Below are positions 1 through 4,778 of a stretch of 6,520 nt of DNA, piece after piece. A program made the position numbers and the translations under genes. Origin of the DNA: Candidatus Korarchaeum sp. (GTDB lineage: Archaea > Korarchaeota > Korarchaeia > Korarchaeales > Korarchaeaceae); NCBI GenBank assembly GCA_020833055.1, contig JAJHQZ010000022.1, forward strand, positions 1-6,520. The letters are read 5' to 3'. The stretch's first letter is position 1, and every line of letters starts with the position of its first letter. The notes below the pieces were generated by a model, which saw nothing but the letters and a program-made list of their open reading frames with translations, was not told the origin of the DNA and searched no databases.

Positions 1-1124
1 AGCTTCCCTGTGTACTTCATCTTCTCCACGATCGGCTCAGCAGCCTTCCTCCTCTCAGAATGCTCCCTCAGGAACGCTTGGACTTTAGATATGAGGTAAT
101 CCTTGCACTCCCCGCATAGTATAGCTCCAGATCTGCAGTCCTCGTACCTCCTCCTCAGCTTCTGATCATCGGGCTCGAAGAATATCTCGAGCCACTTGAA
201 TACTACGCAGACTTCCGGATTCCCTCCCTTGATCCTCTGCTCCTGAGCTGTCGCCTGGCCTCCAGTTAATGCGTACTTCCATATCTTGCTCCTAACGGTC
301 TCAGGATCGTCAGTCAGGTAGACAGCTGTCTCCGGCATGCTAGCGCTCATCTTACCTGAGATGCCCGTCAGAGGGGGGAAGAACTTCCCATGTATAGCTG
401 CCGTCTTGAAGTAACCCAAGCTCTCAGCTATATCCCTCTGGATCCTCCAGTACGGGTCTTGATCTATAGCTGCGGGTATCAAGCACCTCCTCCTCTCGAA
501 GAAAGTAGGAGCAGCCTGTATAGCTGGATAGAATATTATACCTATCTTACTGCTCTCATTGAAACCGAAGACTGCCCTAGCCGTCGAAAATGTGATCTTC
601 TTTGAGATAGGGATCGCTATCTCGTATATCTTTGTGTACTCGCTGTTCTGGAATATGAAAGTCTTATCCGGGTTGAAGCCCACAGCAGCTATATCTAATA
701 TGTTCTGGATCGCCCACCTCTTCGTGTCCTCGAACTCGAACTCGGGATGTATTATGAACTTCTCATCGTCCGTGACTTGGATGTAGAGGTTCACATCGAA
801 CTTCTCCTGGAACCAAGCGGTCATATAGAAGGGTATTATGTGGCCTATGTGCATTGGCCCAGAGGGACCCCTCCCGGTGTACAGGAAGAAGCCCCTCCCC
901 TCCTCGTAATCCTTGAGGACTAAGTCATAATCCCTGTGAGAGAAGAAGAACTTCCTCCTCAGGAATATCGGGAGATCGCTTTTAGTTAACTCCATCGTCT
1001 TCTCTATTAGATCTTCAGTCAGGGGCTTCGTCCCGAACTCAAGTATGAGCTTATCGTAGTCAACGATCCCCTCGACTTCCCAAGGCGTTACCTTGAACTC
1101 CTCCTCACCGCCAAAGTGAACCAC
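1..1124 (-). CDS. trpS: Tryptophanyl-tRNA synthetase, archaeal type (3' end cut by window edge)
   Basis: This cytoplasmic class I aminoacyl-tRNA synthetase should charge tRNA-Trp with tryptophan using ATP. About 374 residues are visible. Archaeal TrpRS are roughly 370-390 residues, so only a short C-terminal piece should be missing. The N-terminus carries the segment VTPWEVEGIVDYDKL typical of archaeal/eukaryotic TrpRS. The HIGH motif is intact in GPSGPMHIGH (H92-H95, about 840-851). The KMSKS loop appears as KMSAS (K258-S262, about 339-353). A C-terminal CGECK segment also fits archaeal TrpRS. I chose GTG at 1122-1124 because the frame has a stop at 1170-1172 and no other ATG, GTG or TTG between that stop and the conserved N-terminus. 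A GAGGTG Shine-Dalgarno-like element lies at 1138-1143, but 13 nt from this GTG is longer than usual. It is transcribed divergently from the 231-residue gene. Confidence 0.95.
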   Translation of the reverse strand, partial: MVHFGGEEEFKVTPWEVEGIVDYDKLILEFGTKPLTEDLIEKTMELTKSDLPIFLRRKFFFSHRDYDLVLKDYEEGRGFFLYTGRGPSGPMHIGHIIPFYMTAWFQEKFDVNLYIQVTDDEKFIIHPEFEFEDTKRWAIQNILDIAAVGFNPDKTFIFQNSEYTKIYEIAIPISKKITFSTARAVFGFNESSKIGIIFYPAIQAAPTFFERRRCLIPAAIDQDPYWRIQRDIAESLGYFKTAAIHGKFFPPLTGISGKMSASMPETAVYLTDDPETVRSKIWKYALTGGQATAQEQRIKGGNPEVCVVFKWLEIFFEPDDQKLRRRYEDCRSGAILCGECKDYLISKVQAFLREHSERRKAAEPIVEKMKYTGK

Positions 1125-1131
1125 CTTGCAT
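1105..1131 (-). other. Possible 8-codon upstream ORF (MQGGSLWR) overlapping the trpS start
   Basis: An ATG at 1129-1131 sits 6 nt after the GAGGTG element at 1138-1143, which is better spacing than the trpS GTG has. It opens an eight-codon frame that ends in TGA at 1105-1107, out of frame with trpS and overlapping its start. The seventh codon is TGG (Trp). A leader peptide containing the amino acid handled by the downstream enzyme is suggestive, but an ORF this short can easily arise by chance. Function is inference only. Confidence 0.2.
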
Positions 1132-1166
1132 GATCCCCACCTCTCCCGGCCTACCCTTCCGGTTCC

Positions 1167-1180
1167 TTTTTATATTTTTA
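1167..1180. promoter_or_regulatory. Shared TATA-like element of the divergent trpS / 231-residue gene promoters
   Basis: The AT-only stretch ttttatattttta is a TATA-like element readable on both strands. Rightward, its centre is about 24 bp from the ATG at 1197. That gene has no Shine-Dalgarno sequence, so a leaderless transcript is likely. Leftward, a start about 25 bp away, near 1147, would leave a roughly 24-nt leader for trpS that includes GAGGTG at 1138-1143. No clear BRE is visible. Start sites are inferred from spacing. Confidence 0.5.
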
Positions 1181-1196
1181 CAGTCTAGATGATGCG

Positions 1197-1892
1197 ATGG
1201 ATTGGAAGCCAGTAGCGCTAGCCTCGATAATAATCCTAGCCCTCCTCTCCTCCTTCTACCTGTATAAGATGAGCGAGGAAGCTTCAGTTAAGGAGCTCAA
1301 GATCCTATGGCCCGATCTCGATGAAGTATCGTCAAGACTCTGCGTGGTCAACTCGACTTATCACTACCTAGAGTCAGCACTCCTCTCCTGCGAGGGATCC
1401 TGCTACTCCTTAGTCAGGTACAGGATATACTTCCCCACGGACGATGAGCTGGAGATGAGCCTCCCCTTGCAGATATTGAGGGATGGTAAGGTATTACTCA
1501 GCACTAACGTGACTGCATTCAAGAGGAATTACACTGTTTTCATACAGACAGTCGCCCTCCTCGTCAAGTTCCCCAGGGGAGCTGAGATAAAGATACTTAA
1601 TATGAGCATAAGGCCTGATGAGTGCCTCAAATCGGAGATAAGGCCTCCTCAAGTCATATACACGAGAGGCATTATAGATGACTGGATATTACTGAAGAAC
1701 GGCTTCAGGATATACAAGATATTCGATGACGTTTACGCTGCGACCTGGAGGGGGAATGCCAGTCTCACCTGCGGGGGGATTAAGGTGAACTTGAGGAACA
1801 TAGAGCCCACTAAGTGGGAGATAGCGATAATCTCGCTTAAGGGAAGGTGCGAGGTGGAGCTAAACGGGGAGAGGGCACCTATAGGGTCTTGA
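1197..1892 (+). CDS. Membrane-anchored extracytoplasmic protein of unknown function
   Basis: I do not recognise this 231-residue protein. It has one hydrophobic segment at about residues 5-23, preceded by MDWK and followed by a long polar region, which suggests an N-terminal signal anchor with the rest outside the cell. The outer part has six cysteines (C49, C65, C69, C143, C192, C218), enough for three disulfides. It also has five N-x-S/T sequons (NST, NVT, NYT, NMS, NAS), consistent with a glycosylated archaeal surface protein. No catalytic motif is apparent. The ATG at 1197 has no Shine-Dalgarno sequence and lies about 24 bp from a TATA-like element, as expected for a leaderless start. A T-rich tract beginning about 43 bp after its stop probably ends transcription. 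Its neighbours give no functional clue. The reading frame is convincing; the role is unknown. Confidence 0.8.
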   Translation: MDWKPVALASIIILALLSSFYLYKMSEEASVKELKILWPDLDEVSSRLCVVNSTYHYLESALLSCEGSCYSLVRYRIYFPTDDELEMSLPLQILRDGKVLLSTNVTAFKRNYTVFIQTVALLVKFPRGAEIKILNMSIRPDECLKSEIRPPQVIYTRGIIDDWILLKNGFRIYKIFDDVYAATWRGNASLTCGGIKVNLRNIEPTKWEIAIISLKGRCEVELNGERAPIGS

Positions 1893-1934
1893 AGAAGTTC
1901 CCCAGCTCAGTTAACTTTATATAACGCTTCTCAA

Positions 1935-1944
1935 TTTTTCTTTT
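1935..1944 (+). terminator. T-rich intrinsic-type archaeal terminator
   Basis: TTTTTCTTTT follows the stop codon at 1890-1892 by 42 bp, with another T run at 1949-1953. Archaeal RNA polymerase terminates at such T tracts on the non-template strand without needing a hairpin. It most likely ends the transcript of the 231-residue gene. Confidence 0.5.
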
Positions 1945-1951
1945 AAAATTT

Positions 1952-1959
1952 TTATATAT
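1952..1959 (+). promoter_or_regulatory. Orphan TATA-like box between convergent genes
   Basis: TTTATATA followed by TAAATAT resembles a strong archaeal TATA box, and a second TTTATATA lies at 1915-1922. Both flanking genes end here, so neither needs a promoter in this gap. If active rightward, transcription would begin near 1980, just before the paired hairpins at 1992-2027. AT-rich terminator DNA can mimic a TATA box, so activity is uncertain. Confidence 0.3.
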
Positions 1960-1991
1960 AAATATCTGAGAAGCTACTAACACTCGAAGAG

Positions 1992-2027
1992 GCCTGTTAT
2001 TCAGGCTACGATTATTATGGCATCGTA
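1992..2027 (+). other. Two abutting small hairpins; possible short non-coding RNA
   Basis: Hairpin one is GCCTG (1992-1996), loop TTATT, CAGGC (2002-2006). Hairpin two begins at the next base: TACGAT (2007-2012), nine-base loop, ATCGTA (2022-2027). Both stems are perfect. They lie about 10-45 bp downstream of where the orphan TATA box would start transcription. No box C/D, box H/ACA or tRNA pattern could be assigned. The rest of the 182-bp gap (1893-2074) shows no supported gene; a 36-codon ATG frame at 2017-2127 has no ribosome binding site. Confidence 0.25.
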
Positions 2028-2074
2028 TCTCTTCATCCAGTCTCCTTACAGGGATTTCTTAAAAATGATGCAGT

Positions 2075-2509
2075 TCACATCCCTCTCTCGGGCTTATATC
2101 CCATCTGCGTTATCTCAACGCTCTTAACGAATTCAAGGCTCTTTATCCTCTCCACTAGAGCTGATATATCGAGCTGGCAGTTCGATAGATCTGCTACTAT
2201 GACCCACTCAGCTGTCTCGCCCCTCCTTATCGTCCTGGATTCCGTCATGATTAGATCCACTCCCTCCTCGGCCAAAAGGCTAGCAGCTCTAGCTAATACT
2301 CCGGGCCTGTCCGACATAACTATCCTCATCCTATACACTTTGGCCTGGAGCTCTAGGAGAGGTATTATCCTGAGCTCCTTCTTAGATGAATTAGCGATCA
2401 ATAGGAGCTTCATGCCCTCCCTCAATCCCAGTATCTTCCTTATCTTCAGGGGGATAGTGACCCTGCTCTTCGAATCCATCACCACGAAGTCGTAGACTTC
2501 CTCCGACAT
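2075..2509 (-). CDS. AbrB-type DNA-binding / ACT-domain transcriptional regulator
   Basis: From the ATG at 2507-2509 this is a 144-residue two-domain protein. Residues 5-55 form an AbrB/MazE-like swapped-hairpin DNA-binding domain, seen in MDSKSRVTIPLKIRKILGL followed by EGMKLLLI. Residues 58-135 form an ACT domain, with the ligand-loop motif DRPGVLARAASLLAEEGVDLI and a C-terminal strand FVKSVEIT. ACT domains typically bind amino acids, so this is probably an amino-acid-sensing regulator. It is divergent from an amino-acid ABC importer, the natural target. A GTG at 2513-2515 would add two residues, but it lies inside the palindrome at 2511-2524. ATG 2509 is preferred because it falls about where transcription should start from the TATA-like element at 2535-2543, giving a near-leaderless mRNA. 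The palindrome over its own start suggests autoregulation. The exact ligand cannot be read from the sequence. Confidence 0.88.
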   Translation of the reverse strand: MSEEVYDFVVMDSKSRVTIPLKIRKILGLREGMKLLLIANSSKKELRIIPLLELQAKVYRMRIVMSDRPGVLARAASLLAEEGVDLIMTESRTIRRGETAEWVIVADLSNCQLDISALVERIKSLEFVKSVEITQMGYKPERGM

Positions 2510-2510
2510 A

Positions 2511-2524
2511 CCCACTCAAGTGGG
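2511..2524. promoter_or_regulatory. Palindromic operator site 1 (regulator side)
   Basis: CCCACTCAAGTGGG has 6-bp arms around a 2-bp centre and is followed by ATGG. It lies directly upstream of the regulator ATG at 2509, over the predicted start of that leftward transcript. It matches site 2 in 12 of 14 positions, differing only at two central bases. A protein bound here should block the regulator's own transcription. Confidence 0.6.
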
Positions 2525-2534
2525 ATGGAAAAGC

Positions 2535-2543
2535 TTTTAAATA
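2535..2543. promoter_or_regulatory. Shared TATA-like element of regulator and transporter operon
   Basis: TTTTAAATA, preceded by the purine-rich GGAAAAG (2527-2533, a possible BRE), is a rightward TATA box. Transcription would start near 2565, leaving a roughly 17-nt leader to the ATG at 2582. The reverse strand, TATTTAAAA, can serve leftward with a start near 2513. It lies midway between the two palindromes, whose midpoint is at 2540.5. Confidence 0.55.
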
Positions 2544-2556
2544 AATGTGTCTGTGT

Positions 2557-2570
2557 CCCACCTAAGTGGG
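2557..2570. promoter_or_regulatory. Palindromic operator site 2 (transporter side)
   Basis: CCCACCTAAGTGGG is the second copy of the palindrome, 46 bp from site 1 and again followed by ATGG. It covers the predicted start of the importer transcript. Together the two sites read CCCACYYAAGTGGGATGG. The AbrB-ACT protein encoded next door is the obvious candidate ligand, but binding is inferred. Confidence 0.6.
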
Positions 2571-2590
2571 ATGGTGGGACAATGGTGGGA
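2571..2590 (+). repeat. Tandem ATGGTGGGA half-site repeat over the importer start codon
   Basis: ATGGTGGGA occurs at 2571-2579 and again at 2582-2590, 11 bp apart, about one helical turn. Each contains GTGGGA, the right half of the operator palindrome. The pair covers the weak ribosome-binding region (GGTG at 2573-2576) and the binding-protein start ATG at 2582. They could be accessory half-sites, or a by-product of the start-codon context. Confidence 0.35.
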
Positions 2591-3394
2591 AGATATATAG
2601 CTGCCCTCTTGCTCGGCCTTTTATTGGGCGTAGCCGTAGGCTACGCTATCCCGAGGCAAGGGAGCTGCCTATTCGAGAGGTCTAAGTTCTCAAATGCTCC
2701 CAGCGGGGAGGTGACCATAATCTATGGGTTCGACGCTAACTACCCGCCTTTCACAGTCATGCAGCCTAATGGAACGCCAGTGGGCTTCGATGTGGACTTG
2801 ATGAATTTGATAGCTAAGAAGTACGGTTGGAAGATAGTCTACAAGCCGTGGGATTGGTCAACGATAGTGACCGCGCTTGAGAATGGGGATATAGATGTCA
2901 TCGCATCTGGAATGACATTCAATGCCGCGAGATCCCAGAAGATATGGTTCTCAGTCCCTTATTACTCTTATGTACACCAGCTCGTCGTCAGGAGTGAGGA
3001 TAAGAGGAGCTTCGATGAGATACTGAATTCCAATGAATATATAGCTGTCCAATTGGGCTCTACATCCGATGAATGGGCCGATAGGCTCCTCAAGTCCGGA
3101 TATAAGTTCAAGAAACTTGGTCTGGATTCTTACGTCTCCGCTCTCGAAGCGCTCCTCGACGGTAGGGCTTCAGCTGTGATAACTGACTCAGCTTTCCTAG
3201 AGCCTTACTTAAAGAGGAATCAAGATTTAGCGGCTAAGGTCAAGGTCCTCGGGAGCATAGGCGCCCCTTACGTATACGCTATAGCCACTAGGCCCCAGGA
3301 TAAGTGGCTGAGGGATAAGATAAACGAGGCCCTGGAGGAGCTCATGAACAGCCCGAAGTGGAATGAGTTACTGAAGAAGTGGGGGCTCGATTGA
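2582..3394 (+). CDS. Polar amino-acid ABC transporter substrate-binding protein
   Basis: This 270-residue protein should capture an amino acid outside the cell and deliver it to the permease. Residues 5-22 are a hydrophobic signal or anchor segment; no clear lipobox precedes C29. Residues 44-268 match the family 3 solute-binding fold: FDANYPPFT and GFDVDLMNLIA in lobe 1, then DVIASGMTFNAARSQKIWFSVPYY. In that stretch R117 is the expected carboxylate-binding arginine. Later come AVQLGSTSDEWA and AVITDSAF, where D202 is the expected amino-group contact. The C-terminus NSPKWNELLKKWGLD is typical. I chose ATG 2582 over an in-frame ATG at 2525. The longer form would put MEKLLNKCVCVPPKWDGGT before the signal segment and would start upstream of the predicted transcript start. 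The stop abuts the next start, so the genes are coupled. Fold and residues indicate a polar amino acid; its identity is not resolvable. Confidence 0.92.
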   Translation: MVGRYIAALLLGLLLGVAVGYAIPRQGSCLFERSKFSNAPSGEVTIIYGFDANYPPFTVMQPNGTPVGFDVDLMNLIAKKYGWKIVYKPWDWSTIVTALENGDIDVIASGMTFNAARSQKIWFSVPYYSYVHQLVVRSEDKRSFDEILNSNEYIAVQLGSTSDEWADRLLKSGYKFKKLGLDSYVSALEALLDGRASAVITDSAFLEPYLKRNQDLAAKVKVLGSIGAPYVYAIATRPQDKWLRDKINEALEELMNSPKWNELLKKWGLD

Positions 3395-4042
3395 ATGCCT
3401 TCAGTCATAGAATACATACCCTTTTTGATGGAGGGTTCCCTTTGGACCCTCTCCCTAGTGGCCCTGGGCCTCTCCCTCGGCTTCTCTCTCGGGTTACCCA
3501 TAGCCATAATGGAGTTCTACGGAGCGAGGCTGGATGCTTACATCTGGTTCATGAGGGGGACCCCTCTAATAGTCCTCCTCTCCCTCCTCTACTGGGGGGT
3601 CTTCCCGGCATTAGGGGTGAGACTAGGCCCCTTCGAGACGAGCGTGATAGCTCTGGGCCTGAGGAGCAGCGCCTATCAATCTCAGATATTCCTAAGCGCC
3701 CTTAACTCTGTGGATAGCGGTCAGATAATCGCTGCTAGGTCTATAGGGATGAGGGAGAGGCAAGTTGTGGCTTATGTACTGCTCCCTCAAGCCCTTAGGA
3801 TCTCCCTGCCGTCTTGGTCGAATGAGTACGCGATAATGCTGAAGGACTCCTCCATATGCTTCGCTCTGGGAGTCATGGAGATACTGACTAGAGCTAGATA
3901 CATCTCTGTAGCGACTGGATCAGCTCTCCTCCCTTATCTCCTCGCCGGAGTCCTCTTCTTCTCCTTAACTCACGCGGGGACTAGCGCAATAGAGCTCATC
4001 TACAGGAGGGTGAGGATCAAGGGGACTCTGGGGGCTGGATGA
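3395..4042 (+). CDS. Amino-acid ABC transporter permease 1 (HisM/GlnP family)
   Basis: This 215-residue integral membrane protein should form half of the import channel. Hydrophobic segments lie at about residues 15-38, 56-74, 81-100, 145-165 and 175-195, close to the usual five helices. The family signature FMRGTPLIVLL is present at 52-62. The EAA loop that docks on the ATPase spans about 112-133 (IAARSIGM ... LLPQA). The ATG directly follows the TGA of the binding-protein gene with no gap, and its own TGA overlaps the ATPase ATG by 4 nt. Both junctions favour translational coupling. The segment before the EAA loop, AYQSQIFLSALNSVDSGQ, departs from the usual AYxxExxRGA pattern that permease 2 keeps, so this is the more diverged subunit. 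Both permeases probably pair as a heterodimer. Confidence 0.92.
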   Translation: MPSVIEYIPFLMEGSLWTLSLVALGLSLGFSLGLPIAIMEFYGARLDAYIWFMRGTPLIVLLSLLYWGVFPALGVRLGPFETSVIALGLRSSAYQSQIFLSALNSVDSGQIIAARSIGMRERQVVAYVLLPQALRISLPSWSNEYAIMLKDSSICFALGVMEILTRARYISVATGSALLPYLLAGVLFFSLTHAGTSAIELIYRRVRIKGTLGAG

Positions 4043-4778
4043 TGCTAAGGATAGAGGACCTTAGGAAGAGGTACTCAGGAGTAGAGGTACTCAAGGGAGT
4101 CGACTTAGAGCTGAGGAAGGGGGAGACGAAAGTCATAATGGGGCCGAGTGGGGCCGGGAAGAGCACTCTGCTCAAGTGCATAAACCTCCTCGTGAGGCCG
4201 GATGGCGGTAGGATATTCGTAGATGGCGAGGAGATAACATCGAAGAGCGATGTATGCAGGGTGAGGCAGAAGATCGGCTTCGTCTTTCAGGAGTTCAATT
4301 TGTTCAACCACTTGACGGTGATGGGGAACGTAACGATAGGGCTGACGAAAGTGAAGGGTATGAGCAAGAGAGATGCTATTTTGAAAGCGAAGGAAGTCCT
4401 CAGGGCCGTTAGGATAGGGGAGGAGCTCTGGGACAGATATCCGGCTCAGCTATCGGGGGGCAGAAGCAGAGAGTAGCTATAGCGAGGGCCCTCGCTATGG
4501 ATCCTGTATTGATGCTTTACGATGAGCCCACATCCGCTCTAGATCCTCAGCTATCGATGGAAGTGCTCAGCGTGATGAGGGAGCTATCCGAGAGGGGGAT
4601 GACCAGCTTAGTAGTGACCCACGAGCTGAGTTTCGCTATCGAAGCTGCCAGCAGCATAGCTGTGATGTACGATGGGAGGATAGTGGAAGAGGGGAGGCCT
4701 GAAGAGATAATAAGGAGCCCTAAGACGGCTGAAGCTAGAGCTATGTTCAAAGGGAGGTTGAATTATGTTCTGGTATGA
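4039..4778 (+). CDS. Amino-acid ABC transporter ATPase (GlnQ/HisP type), interrupted by a one-base frameshift
   Basis: This cytoplasmic subunit should power import by ATP hydrolysis. The first frame (4039-4476) encodes 145 residues: A-loop Y12, Walker A GPSGAGKST (35-43), Q-loop Q84 and the start of the signature, AQLSGG. It then reads RSRE and stops at 4474-4476. The conserved continuation lies in the -1 frame from 4461 to 4778: QKQRVAIARALAMDP, Walker B LMLYDEP, D-loop SALD and H-loop H195. Supplying one G in the G run at 4455-4460 restores a single 246-residue protein of normal family length. All downstream motifs are intact, so decay, if real, is recent. It could be a sequence error, a true frameshift, or recoding. 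Its ATG overlaps the permease 1 stop by 4 nt, and its end overlaps permease 2 by 14 nt. Confidence 0.88.
4455..4461 (+). other. G-run slippery heptamer at the ATPase frame break
   Basis: GGGGGGC read in the upstream frame as G GGG GGC has the X XXY YYZ form of a -1 frameshift site. It encodes the double glycine of the LSGGQ signature. A -1 slip here gives exactly the conserved S-G-G-Q-K-Q-R sequence. A single-G polymerase slip or sequencing drop in the run would have the same effect. Confidence 0.4.
4753..4758 (+). promoter_or_regulatory. Strong ribosome binding site for permease 2
   Basis: GGAGGT lies 6 nt upstream of the ATG at 4765, inside the end of the ATPase gene. It fixes the permease 2 start and would allow independent initiation even if ribosomes stop at the ATPase frame break. 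Confidence 0.7.

Larger units (their letters stand above)
1926..1974. repeat. 8-bp perfect inverted repeat flanking an AT-rich core
   Basis: The arms GCTTCTCA (1926-1933) and TGAGAAGC (1967-1974) are exact reverse complements. They are separated by 33 bp that is A/T apart from two C residues. The enclosed core holds the T-rich tract and a strong TATA-like box. It could be a pair of half-sites around a promoter, or the base of a weak large stem. The arms are visible; any function is inferred. Confidence 0.45.

Noticed and set aside
390-786. Plus-strand ORFs inside trpS (390-605, 559-786)
   Set aside because: They are antisense shadows of a strongly conserved synthetase frame, with no ribosome site and no recognisable protein features.
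1990-2070. Box C/D small RNA
   Set aside because: AUGAUGC on the plus strand and GGAUGAA/CUGA on the minus strand resemble C and D boxes, but no complete C-D'-C'-D set with normal guide spacing could be found on either strand.
2017-2127. 36-codon ORF (MASYLFIQ...) in the convergent gap
   Set aside because: It has no ribosome binding site, runs into the antisense 3' end of the regulator, and shows no protein features.
2199-2495. Plus-strand 98-codon ORF opposite the regulator
   Set aside because: It is the antisense shadow of the AbrB-ACT coding frame and has no supporting signal.
2525-2581. Upstream ATG at 2525 as the start of the binding protein
   Set aside because: It would add 19 mostly polar residues before the signal segment, and it begins at the edge of operator site 1, upstream of the predicted transcript start. 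ATG 2582 gives a normal signal peptide.
4497-4778. Separate 93-residue protein starting at ATG 4497
   Set aside because: That ATG is the conserved Met-Asp-Pro just before Walker B. The frame is open and conserved upstream to 4461, so this is the C-terminal part of the interrupted ATPase.
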